In this document: positions 51,249 through 61,588 of the stretch, one piece after another
How the letters are laid out: every line of letters begins with the position of its first letter
How positions within the stretch are numbered: position 1 is the stretch's first letter
Origin: Tetracentron sinense
Taxonomy: Eukaryota; Streptophyta; Magnoliopsida; Trochodendrales; Trochodendraceae
DNA: 64,000 nt
NCBI GenBank assembly: GCA_015143295.1
Contig: CM026571.1
Coordinates: 31,896,505 to 31,960,504 of the forward strand
Direction: 5' to 3'
Position numbers and translations under genes: made by a program
The notes under the pieces: generated by a model
The model's input: the letters and a program-made list of their open reading frames with translations, nothing else
Told to the model about the DNA's origin: nothing
Database searches by the model: none

Positions 51249-52372
51249 CATCTGTATGCTTGCCTGATAACTGTTATTGTAGGTGAATTCCACCAAAGGT
51301 ACGTGATCTTCCCAACTTCCTCTAAAATCTAGCATACAAGCTCGGAGCATGTCTTCTATCACCTGATTCACCCTCTCGGTTTGCCCATCCGTCTGTGGAT
51401 GGAAAGCTGTGCTAAAGTCTAACCGGGAACTCATTGCACCTTGAAAACTTTTTCAAAACCTGGACATGAATCTCGGGTCCCGATCCGACACAATGCTCAC
51501 TGGCAACCCATGCAACCGGACTATCTCTTTGATATAAAATGCGGCCAACTGATTTGAATTGAAAGTAGTCCGGTACGATAAGAAATGGGCGGACTTCGTG
51601 AATCTGTCAACAACAACCTGTATAGCATCGGTCTTTCTAACCGTCTTTGGCAACCCCACAATGTTGTCCATAGATATGTGCTCCCATTTCCACTCAGGAA
51701 TAGGGAGAGACTGTAAAAGTCCAGTAGGTCTCTTGTGTTTGGCTTTGACTTGTTGGCACACCAAGCATTTAGACACATACTCCGCTATTCTGTTTTCATG
51801 TTCTACCACCAAAAGCGTTTTTTCAAGTCCCTATACATTTTGGTACCTCCGGGGTGAACGGTGTACTTGGACCGGTGAGCCTTGTATAAGATTTCTCGTT
51901 TAAGCTTTTCATCGGCTGGGACACATACTCTTCCCTTGAAAGTGATAATTCCATCTTCCCTCGCCGTAAAATCCTTGCTACCACTATTAACTGACTTGTC
52001 TCGGTAAGAAAGTAACTCGGCATCCATTCCTTGCAACTCTTTGATCATGCCCAGGATATATGGCCTAACTGTGATGTTAGCCATTACCGGCCCAAAGGTA
52101 GGGAGACTAAAACTGATGTCGAGGTTGGATGCATCCTCTAGTAACCTCCACTCCTTCAGCATCATATGCGCCAAAAGTCTAGTAGGCTTCCTGCTAAGAG
52201 CATCGGCTACAACATTCGCTTTGCCCGGATGGTATTGAATGGAGCACTCGTAGTCTTTCAAAAATTCTACCCATCTTCATTGCCACAGGTTTAGCTCATT
52301 CTGGGAAAACAAATACTTAAGACTTTTATGATCTATGAATACCTCAAATTGTTCCCCATAAAGATAATGTCG
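51249..52372 (-). pseudogene. Tekay-like RNase H end and integrase (N-terminal part)
   Basis: Minus strand from RNase H ([12 protein letters not shown], then KDYECSIQYHPGKANVVADALSRK), through an HHCC-type zinc region (HRSKYTVHPGG ... CLVCQQVKAKH), to the integrase core (WEHISMDNIVGLP, VVVDRFTKSAHFL, GLPVSIVSDRDPRF, HPQTDGQTERVNQ) ending FTYNNSYQASIQMAP at the insertion. The DDE triad positions are visible in these motifs. TGA stops at 52277 and 51453 and a frame shift near 51815 disable it. Confidence 0.88.
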
Positions 52373-53293
52373 TCAAATCTTCAATGCAAACACAACCGCA
52401 GCAAGCTCCAAGTCGTGAGTGAGGTAATTCTTTTCATACTCCTTTAATTGCCTCGATGTATAGGCAATGACTTTCTTGTGCTGTATAAGGACACACCCAA
52501 GTCCGATGTGCGAAGCATCGTTATACACCTCATAACCACCATGTCCGGATAGCACTGTAAGGACGGGGGCCGTGGTGAGGCGTTTCTTCAATTCCTGGAA
52601 GCTCACTTCACATTTGTCACTCCAAATAAACTTGACATTTTTCCTCGTCAGGTGAGTGAGAGGTGCAGCCAAACTGGAGAATCCCTCCACGAATATCCGA
52701 TAATAGCCTATTAATCTGAGGAAACTACGTATCTGCGTGACGCTCTGGGGCCTCTCCCAACTCATGACTGCCTCAACCTTGGCTGGGTCTAAAGAAATGC
52801 CCTCGGCCGACACTACGTGGCCTAAGAATGCCACCTTCTCTAGCCAAAACTCACACTTACTTAACTTGGCATATAGCCTATGCTCTCTCAACATCTCCAG
52901 AGCAAGGCGGAGATCTCGTGCATGATCTTCCCGTGTCTGAGAATACACCAAAATGTCGTCGATGAACACAATCATGCATCGATCCAAGTATGATCGGAAC
53001 ACCCGGTTCATCAAATCCATGAATGCCGCCGGTGCATTTGTCAGCCCAAAAGGCATGACAAGGAACTCGTAATGCCCATACCGAGTCCTGAAAGCTGTCT
53101 TCGGAACATCCTCCGACTTGATCTTTAACTGATGATACCCCGATCTAAGATCAATCTTGGAGAAAAATCTCGCTCTCTTCAGTTGGTCAAATAGGTCATC
53201 TATCCTTGGCAAGGGATAAGGATTCTTGATAGTTACGTTGTTCAATTGACGGTAGTCTATACACATTCTCATCGACCTGTCTTTCTTCTTCAC
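52373..53293 (-). pseudogene. Tekay-like reverse transcriptase and RNase H start
   Basis: Open for 306 codons: [47 protein letters not shown], catalytic [21 protein letters not shown], and RNase [16 protein letters not shown] and [11 protein letters not shown]. Flanked by TGA stops at 53312 and 52373, so it is a fragment of a formerly continuous pol. Confidence 0.9.
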
Positions 53294-53311
53294 AAAGAGA
53301 ACCAGAGCTCC

Positions 53312-53929
53312 TCACGGTGAGACATTTGGTTGGATGAAACCAAGTTGTTGTAACTTCTCAATCTGTTTCTTCAATTCTTCAAGCTTTATAGGGGCCATTC
53401 TATATGGTGCCCTTGAAATCAGAGCAGTACCCAAATTAAGCTCTATAGCGAACTCAATCTCTCTGTTAAGAGGCAATCCGGGAAGTTCTTCCGGGAACAC
53501 ATCTAAGAACTCACTCACAACCGGAATGGCCGAAGAGTTTTGTACTTCTAGGTTCACTAAGCTCAAAGCTGCCACACGAGCAATATCCCTTTCTCTCAAT
53601 CCTCGGAAATAAAAAGGCTTAGCCTCTTCTGGCTTGAAATTTACCATCTTTTCATAACAAGCAACATGCCCATGGTGGCTTGACAACCAATCCATCCCTA
53701 GGATGACATCGAAATCCAAGTCTTGAAAATCTAGGACGATGAGATCGGTTAACAGTTCATTCTCCCCCACTTGCACCACACAATCTCTAAATATTTTATC
53801 GGTTTCAACTGACTTGCTGAGTGGAGTTGCAACGGTCAACTCCCGCTCTAACGGAGTAGCCTCAGTCGCAAATCCCTTCGCGAAACTAGGTGACACAAAG
53901 GAGTGAGTGGATCCTGTGTCGATCAACAC
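53312..53929 (-). pseudogene. Tekay-like aspartic protease and RT leader
   Basis: Protease active site LIDTGSTHSFVS, then VILGMDWLSSH (second flap-region signature), and further FLDVFPEELPGLP, IEFAIELNLGTALISRAPYRMAP, LKKQIEKLQQLGFIQPNVSP, the usual lead-in to Ty3 RT. A TGA at 53930 separates it from the upstream frame and a TGA at 53312 (Trp position) from RT. Confidence 0.9.
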
Positions 53930-54225
53930 TCAGGCGAGATACTCGTTCACTAATAAAGCGCCTGTGCGATTAAGTAACTAATATCAGTAGATTTCAAATA
54001 ATAACAAGCATCATACATAGGTAACCCCTAGTATAATTAATCACATAACAAACCATGAAAATTTTACACAACTTAAACTCAACATTCTTGCGTACCTTGT
54101 ATGACATCATCGGATGCACATGCGTCTCTCTCTGATAGGGCGAAGACTCGGCCCTATGTGGCTGGGCGAGGAGCCCGTGTAAACTGTGAGGCCCTCGAAG
54201 CCTGAGAAGAGCTAGGCTGAGATGT

Positions 54226-55206
54226 CTACCTAATCGGGGGTCTGCTCCTTGAAGACTGAGCTGGCAAATGACATCGGGGACAATCTCTAACCATGTGGCC
54301 TTGGTCACCACAATGGAAGCAATTTCCAATAGCCCTCCTACATTCCCCTGCTAGATGCCTCCTTCCACAAAGGTTGCAGATATCATTCGCATAGATGGGA
54401 GGAGCATATCCCGTAGCCTGAGTCACTGTGGGGCGAGGAGCTTGAGCAAAACCCGGTGGAGTAAAAGGACGAGGAGCCTGTTGTGGCGAATATAACCTCC
54501 ATGACTGAGCCGGCCCTGCGGACTGATACAAGTTAGTCCTTGCTCTTTTCTCTCCTGAACTACTCGACTGTCCTTTCTCCATTCCTCTTTTTTTGAAGAA
54601 CTCCTCGGAGTTTGACTCGGCCAATAGTGCCTTGTCCACAACTTCTGAATATGTCTCATGTCTGAACAATGAGACTTGGTCCTTGAGGTAGGCCTTCAAC
54701 CCCCTTTCAAATTTCTGGGCTTTCATAGCCTCGGTCACTATCATATGGGGAGCAAATCGAGATAGCTCCGAGAACTTGGCTTCGTAAGCCGCTACCGACA
54801 TATTACCTTGTTCCAAGGTAATAAACTCAACTTCCATCTTCTCTTTCATCCCTATTGGGAAGTACTTCTTGTTGAAAACGTCCAAGAATTCTCCCCAAGT
54901 CCAATCTTGACCTTGCCGGGTCAACTCTCGGGTACGAAGTGCGTACTTCCACCAATGATCGGCCTCACCTTCAAGCATGAAGGCGGTCCAAGTAACCTTT
55001 TCCGCTTCCGTAGGTGCTAATACAGAGAATATCTTTTCTAATTTCCGAATCCATCCCTCGGCAACAAGCGGGTTAATACTCCCACAAAAGGTTGGAGGCC
55101 TCATCCTCCCGAAAGCCTCAATTCCGGCTTGTGCTCTATTAGGAGGAGCAGGTATAAGCGCGACATTAGGCGGAGTGGCCGGTTGCCTTGCCGCTAGCAT
55201 AGCCAA
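54226..55206 (-). CDS. Tekay-like gag with two zinc knuckles
   Basis: 326 codons open. Capsid-like domain: MRPPTFCGSINPLVAEGWI, WTAFMLEGEADHWW, FNKKYFPIGMKEKMEVEF, LSRFAPHMI, FERGLKAYL. C-terminus: CNLCGRRHLAGEC and CFHCGDQGHMVRDC, one short and one canonical CCHC knuckle. It ends at a TAG at 54226, and the link to protease (53994-54225) contains further stops. The original start may lie further upstream toward 55310, where the frame has no ATG. Confidence 0.85.
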   Translation of the reverse strand: MAMLAARQPATPPNVALIPAPPNRAQAGIEAFGRMRPPTFCGSINPLVAEGWIRKLEKIFSVLAPTEAEKVTWTAFMLEGEADHWWKYALRTRELTRQGQDWTWGEFLDVFNKKYFPIGMKEKMEVEFITLEQGNMSVAAYEAKFSELSRFAPHMIVTEAMKAQKFERGLKAYLKDQVSLFRHETYSEVVDKALLAESNSEEFFKKRGMEKGQSSSSGEKRARTNLYQSAGPAQSWRLYSPQQAPRPFTPPGFAQAPRPTVTQATGYAPPIYANDICNLCGRRHLAGECRRAIGNCFHCGDQGHMVRDCPRCHLPAQSSRSRPPIR

Positions 55207-55635
55207 GGTCTCGGCTATTAAGCGAAGGCTTGGGCAAAGTTGGGTTGATCATCACCCGATGGAGCATTACCTCCATTGCCCCAAGTATTGTATCCGCGAC
55301 CTCGGGTATCGCGTCTCATGATTTCTCCTGAGAACAACAATACAACATGAGTCTAACTTCGATACACATTTAGGAATAGTTCACAATTTACTCAAAACAT
55401 ATTCATCATGCATATTTACCAAGCACAAATCAGGCACACATAGTATACAACACAATATCATAACATACAATCCGTATTCCTAGCGTAGGACTCTAAGTTT
55501 GGTCAAAGTTCAACCTGTTTTGACTAAGACTAATTTGTTAGTCTATACTTGGAATACGACTCCTTCCTAATACCTAATGCCTTGTTCAATAATGGTATCG
55601 GGTACTAAGCGACCCTAGAGACTCTAATGCCTAGA
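55207..55635 (-). other. 5' leader of the Tekay-like element
   Basis: Non-coding leader between the primer site and gag. Nothing else recognised. Confidence 0.6.
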
Positions 55636-55647
55636 GCTCTGATACCA
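55636..55647 (-). promoter_or_regulatory. Primer-binding site of the Tekay-like element
   Basis: Minus-strand TGGTATCAGAGC, complementary to initiator Met tRNA, lies four bases after the LTR boundary at 55652. Confidence 0.85.
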
Positions 55648-55651
55648 CCTC

Positions 55652-58131
55652 TGTCGTGGCCCAAAATACCCCCTAGGAGTTAGGGGATACTTTAGGAGTG
55701 ACTATGTGTACCTGTCAAACCATCCTGAAGTAAACATGGCTAACACAAGACAATAAGGATAATAATCAGAGCGCGGAAGCTAAACATAAATGCGGAAGTG
55801 TGAATTAACTTTTTCTTTTCTTCTAAAGTTCCAAAGTAGTATTCTAAGTTAACATATACACAACAGATATCCAATTCTAAGGTGGATAGGCCCACCTATC
55901 AAAATATCAAAATACATAAAAGACCCTCTCGTACTCTCCCCTCAACAGTAGTCGAGGTATGGCCACACGTCAAGGTCTCGGTCCGCCTAAGACTGTAGTG
56001 GAATAGACGGTTCTCTCTTCTCTATGTACTCTTCCTCGACCCAAGGCTCCGGGTCGAGGGCTCCCTCAGTACCTGCCGACATGAAAGTACGGTTGAGCAT
56101 GGAATACTCAGCGAGTACAAGCTACTAGCTAACCATAACAATTAATAAAACACAACAACAGTAATACAATACAAAGCAATAATAGGAACATCACAAAAGA
56201 ACAATATTAAACATGGTACGATACAATCATCTTGACGTGCGTGCATGAATGCGAAAACCCGATAAAACTCAAGCTTGGAAATCCGTTTCACGTCTCGGTA
56301 TGGCTTGAGAAAATCATGTATGCGTGCATGCATGAATGCCTTGTCATCATCTTGTAAACTTGCATCTTGTAACTTGTGAGCCAGAGGTTAGCACCCGAAT
56401 CTCCCTGGGCTGCCAACCTCCTTGATATATGGTTTTCTTGTGAGCTAGAGGCTAGTATCCGAATGTCCCTGAGCTACCAACCTCATTGACATGTAGTAAT
56501 TTCAGTTTTCTTGTGAGCTAGAGGCTAGTACCCGAATGTCCCTAGGCTACCAACCTCTTTGATAATACGTGAATTTTAGTTACTTGTTTAGTTTTCTTGT
56601 GAGCCAGAGGCTAGTACCCGAATGTCTTTGGGCTACCAACCTCCTTGACATGTAGTGTTTTGGGGTTTTCTTGTGAGCCAGAGGCTAGTACCCGAATGTC
56701 CCTGGGCTACCAACCTCCTTGACATGCAATGTTTTCTTGTTGATTATTATATGCATATGCTATTGAAATCTCGGTCCATGCATACATGCGTGCTCGTGTT
56801 CATGGCAATGGTGACAGTCATGGGAAAGCGGATAACAAGAGAGATATGACATCACAATTCAATTCATAGTATAAGCATAGGTAAACTTGAGTAATCTACA
56901 TGGCATTTGATCAATTCATCATTCATAAGAACACATGCCTAAGACCTACTTCCATTTTCTTCATTTAAGTCATTTATTCATAGTTTAGGCATTTTGTCAA
57001 ACACAAGACCTACAATGTTCCTTAATAGTTCATCTTCTTCTTTTTAGTGCATGTTTTCCATCCAACCATAAAGCTAAGTTCATTATTGGTAAAATGCCCA
57101 TCCTCCATGTTCCATTCCACACACCACACATATCATACATCATACATTCGGCATCCCATCGTCTCAATCAACACCCCACACACATCCATACCATTTTTCT
57201 TATCTTATTTATATTTATTGGAGATCTTACATTTCATAGGGAAAGAAAACATAATAGCAAGAATCACATTTCACAATAGAAAACCTAGATTATTGCTAGG
57301 GGAAGTTAGTAGGGTGTACTAACCTTGAATCAAGGCTTGACCTTGAAGAAGCCTTGAAATAGAACCCCAAATGGTAGGGAAGAACCCTTGCTTGAAGAGG
57401 GCTTGAGTGGAGGAAGAAAGCCCATTGAAATTACCTTGGAAAATGCTGCCCTTGCTTGAGGCTTGGCTTGGAAGGAGAACCAACTTTGTGAAGATTTCTT
57501 GGATGTTCAAACCCTTGATCTCTTCACCAAGGATGCCCTAGGAGAAAATCCTCTTCTTCTCTCTCCCTCTCTCTCAAAATATTCTAAGTATAGTGAATGA
57601 AGCCCTAATGGCTCGGGCAAGCCTTATAAGAAATGGTTTAACCCCCAAAATACGAAATAGCCCTTACTGAAATTTCTGCAAAAACGTGAAGGTCGAGCGA
57701 TCGGTGGTTATGACCGATCGATCGGTTGCCTACCGAGCGATCGGTGTTATTGACCGAACTTCAGGTCAAAAACATGCTCTCTGGAAAATTTCCCCATACA
57801 AAAAAGTTGACCAGTGGATAGCCTCCGATCGATCGGTTTTGGACCGATCGATCGCTACTCAAGACCGAGCGATCGGTTGTTCTGCAAATCTGCTGCTGAG
57901 TTCACTTTTCACCCATTCTTACTGCTTGAACCTTTTCCTCTTCTATTCTAATCTCTCCTAAACTTTCCTAGGACATTTTCGAGACTTATAGACATTTTTA
58001 AATAATTTATTTAATTAATTATAGCATTCTTGCAAAGATTCTCAAAGACTTCACATTCTCATTTCATGAGTTCTTTTGAGATTACATATGTCTCATGCCT
58101 TGACACACATCTAAAGGCATATACAAAAGTT
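55652..58131 (-). repeat. 5' LTR of the Tekay-like element (outer edge truncated)
   Basis: Matches 37501-39910 throughout but has five rather than four GTGAGCCAGAGGCTAG units (56376-56730). It stops at ACAAAAGTT, lacking the final CCGGGGTTCTACA. Sequence of the neighbouring copia element follows directly. CGATCG cluster at 57691-57875. Confidence 0.88.
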
Positions 58132-58844
58132 GAAGACGAATCAACCCAGATAGACAGAATAGAGATAACCAATTCTCGAATTGGAAATCAATATTCGACC
58201 AGTCCATTCGGATTAGTCGAATCTCTGATCTGACGATTAGTCTGTTCGTTTGAGAAAGCTCTGTAACTAAACATGTCACTGACCGGATTTACCAAGAACA
58301 AAGAATAGAAGGAGAACTCGGCCAGTGCAGCAATACACTGACCCTTGGGCACTATTACCAAATAGAGCTCATAGACAATTTGTTTGCAAACAGTGTCTCT
58401 CTTTAGAAATGATTCTAGAATTCTCATAATCTGGCTTCCAGAATCCATGCAGAACCAATTTTGGAACTGTAACAGAATCGTTCTTAGAGAGTAATTCAGT
58501 TTGACACTGATTTATACAATCTGTGTAACTAATTTCTATCACTGTAAAGGGATCACTAAGTCCTTAATCTGATTAACTAATCTGTGGGCATCCTAAAAGG
58601 AGGTTTAAGTACAGTTCCTACCAGATAGTTCAGATTTATAGAGGAACGGATCGATTCCTGGCTATGTTGAATCCCGAGGATAGAGTTTCCCTTTTCCCTT
58701 GCACAAACGGGAGGCTCCAACTATCTTCAAGAAGCGCTTGTCGTGCCTCTTAGCCGAATTGATTAAGAATTTTGTGGTCATCGTGTGCAAGATTTTTAGG
58801 AAGATAGGCAAAGACACCAACAAATTGAAGATATATCTACTCCA
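58132..58844 (+). other. Upstream region of the right-hand copia element
   Basis: Presumably remnant LTR or leader. No TG..CA LTR or primer site could be fixed. The open frames on the minus strand have no recognisable domain. Confidence 0.35.
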
Positions 58845-59875
58845 ATGACCACGGTGACTCCACTCGGCCTTGTCCCTATTAACACAAACTGTTTTGATGG
58901 TCAGTTTGATGGGACCAATTTCAACCGCTATGAAGAATATATCATGTACTTCATGAGGCAACTGAAGGTTGCTTAAGTTTTGACTGATGAATGCCACGAC
59001 ATTCTTGCTGCATCTGGAGCATCTAAGATGGAGATGGCCGTTATAACGACAATTGTAAAGAAATGGGTTGATGACGACTACACTTGTCGTTACAATATTT
59101 TGAACCCCCTTTCTGATCAACTATACAACCAGTTCTCTAAGAAGACTAAGGGAGCTAAGGAGGTTTGAGATGCACTGAAGACTATCTACATGGCAAAAGA
59201 TTCTGGAAAGAAGAACTTTGAGGTTGCGAACTATGTTGAGTCCAAGATGGAAGATCGAAAGCCAATCCTGCCACTGATTCAGGATTTACAGAAAATAGCA
59301 GTTGCAATCACTGCTGGTGGGATGACTCTTGATAAGAAATTTCATGTTAGAGTCATCATCTCGAAGCTGCCTCCAACTTAGAAGTCTTATCGCTCCAAGT
59401 TGATGCACAGGACGGATGACATCCCTCTTGTGCAGTTAATGCACCATCTAAGGTTGGAGGAAGAGTCTAGTAAATGAGATAAGAAGCAAGAAGAGCAAGT
59501 TGCAAAGACTCATGTTGCTAAGACAAGGACAGAGAAGAAGAAGACTGGTCTGAATAGTTCTAGACTAAGGAAGAACAATTTCAAGAAGCAAGGAGCAAGG
59601 AGGAATGATGACAAGAGGGACTTGTATAGGAGGAAATGCTATAGGAACAATGATAGGAAGCCATTGGAGTGCTATACCTGCGGAAGAACCGGACCCATCG
59701 TCAAGTACTTCCGTTTCAGGAAGACAGGCAAAGACACCAAGGAGAAAAGAGACCGGAACGACAAGGATAAAGACGACAAGATGATCGTTGTCATTTCTGA
59801 GGTCCTTATGATTGGTTTCATCACGTCTGTTGTGATAAGAATATGTTCACCTCCTACGAATTAGTGGGGGATGAG
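58845..59875 (+). pseudogene. copia gag remnant with degenerate zinc knuckle
   Basis: Starts MTTVTPLGLVP and continues FDGTNFNRYEEYIMYFMRQL with stops near 58975, 59167, 59380 and 59477. Central gag helices (LSDQLYNQFSKK, KKNFEVANYVESKMED, ISKLPPT) are visible. The knuckle near 59670 reads CYTCGRTGPIVKYF: the His and last Cys are gone, so RNA binding would be lost. Confidence 0.75.
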
Positions 59876-61588
59876 AGGAATATATTCATGGCTCCAAGGT
59901 TGTTGGAAAGGTCTCTGTTGAGCTAGTGTTTACCTCTAGGAAGTCTTTGACTTTCACGAAAGTCCTGTATGTCCCTGACATTAGGAAGAATTTGGTCTCT
60001 GGTGTTGCTCTTAGCAAGCATGGTTTTAAAATGGTGTTTGACTCAGACAAGTTTGTCTTTACTAAGAATGGGGTATTTGTGGGAAAAGGTTATTATGTTG
60101 GTGGCATGTTCAAGCTTAACATTATGAATGAAAACTCCTCTGCTTTTGCTTATGTTTCTGAGTCTTGTGATCTTTGACATGGTAAATTAGGTCATGTGAA
60201 TTATGAAACTATTAAATCAATGGTTAATCTAGGGTTAATTTCTAACCATAATAATAACCACCAAGTGAAGTGTCTAGCTTGTAGTAAATGCAAAATTACG
60301 AGAATCTCATTCAAGAGTGTTGAGAGGACATCCAACGTCCTAGATCTCCTGCATAATGATATCTATGAAATGACAGATACACTAGCTATAGGTGGTAAGA
60401 AGTATTTCAACACTTTTATTGATGATGCTTCTAGATATGCATATGTTTACCTCATTTGCCCCAAAGATGAAACATTTGGGATGTTTAAGGCATATAAAGC
60501 GGAAGTTGAGAACTTCCATGAAGCCAAAATCAAAACTTTCAAGTCAAATAGAGGTGGGGAATACCTGGATACAAAATTCAACAGATTTTGTGAAGATAAT
60601 GAGATCCGTCATGAATTGTGAGCTCTGTACACTCCTCAACAAAATGGAATTGCTGAAAGGAAGAATAAAACCTTAACTGAAATGGTCAACACCAGGTTGG
60701 TCAATTTAGGAGCTCCATCTAATCTTTGGGGACAAGCTTTATTGGCAGCAAGCCATATACTCAATCGAGTACCCCAAAGAAAGTTGAAGATAGCTCCATA
60801 TAAATTCTGGAAGGGAAGAAATCTGAATTTGAAGTATCTGAAGGTGTGGGGATGCTTTGCTCATGCAAAATTACCGAATTTGTACAATCCCAAGGTTGGG
60901 CCCAGAGGAAATTATGCAGTCCTTGTTGGTTACTCAATGACCAGTAAGACATATAGGTTTCTGAATCTAGAGTCACCAGCTCCGCATACAATTATTGAAA
61001 CAGTCAATGCAGAACTTTTTTAGCACATTTTTCCATTGAAGAAAAACTCAGAATTAGTGGGGGTCCAAGCAAAGTCAAGTGCCAAGAGGAGGGAACTTGA
61101 ATCAGCTGAAACCTCTAAACCTTGAATTAGTTCTAGAGGAAAAGTTCTAAAGGACTTTGGTCCTAACTATGTAGTGTATTTAGTAGAGAAAGATCCTACT
61201 ACCTATACAAAAGCCATGTCGTCACATGATTCCGTGTTTTGGAATGATGCTACTATTGACGAGATGCATTCTATCATGTCCAATAACACCTGGACTTTGG
61301 TGGACCTGCCTCTAGGTACTAAGACTATTGGATGTAGGTGGATCTTCAGGAAGAAACTAAAACCAGATGAAACAATTAACAAGTGCAAGGTTAGGATTAT
61401 AGCAAAAGGTTTTAGACAACGAAAAATGTTTCGATTACTTCAATACTTATTCTCCTGTAGCGAGGATATCAACCATCAGGATGATGATAACTCTGACTAC
61501 TGTTAAGAATTTGATTATTCATCAAATGGATGTTAAGACTGCATTCCTTAATGGAGATCTCGAGGAAGAGATTTACATGGATCAGCCA
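59876..61588 (+). pseudogene. copia protease remnant, integrase and start of reverse transcriptase
   Basis: After a frame shift: KVLYVPDIRKNLVSGVALSK (protease end), HGKLGHVNYETIKSM and CLACSKCK (integrase HHCC), FIDDASRYAYVYL, SNRGGEYLDTKF, YTPQQNGIAERKN (DDE region, with a stop just before YTPQQ), WGQALLAASHILNRVP, YLKVWGCFAHA, WNDATIDEMHSIMSNNTW, GCRWIFRKKLKPDE and RIIAKGFRQRK. A shift near 61420 is followed in another frame by the RT start (HQMDVKTAFLNGDLEEEIYM). Cut at DQP by the solo LTR. The lineage looks Tork/SIRE-like (inference). Confidence 0.85.

Larger units (their letters stand above)
37501..58131 (-). mobile_element. Ty3 chromovirus (Tekay/Del-like), interrupted by a 10.6-kb element
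   Basis: Minus-strand order: LTR 55652-58131, primer site 55636-55647, gag, protease, reverse transcriptase, RNase H, integrase, chromodomain-like end, polypurine tract, LTR 37501-39923. Without the insert it would be about 10 kb. The protein order PR-RT-RH-IN with a C-terminal chromodomain-like segment marks a chromovirus. Six of seven in-frame stops I located in pol are TGA. The upstream LTR is missing its outermost 13 bases and no target duplication is found. Confidence 0.9.

Noticed and set aside
58188..58448. 86-codon minus-strand frame before the copia gag
   Set aside because: No domain recognised; more likely antisense of a decayed LTR or leader.
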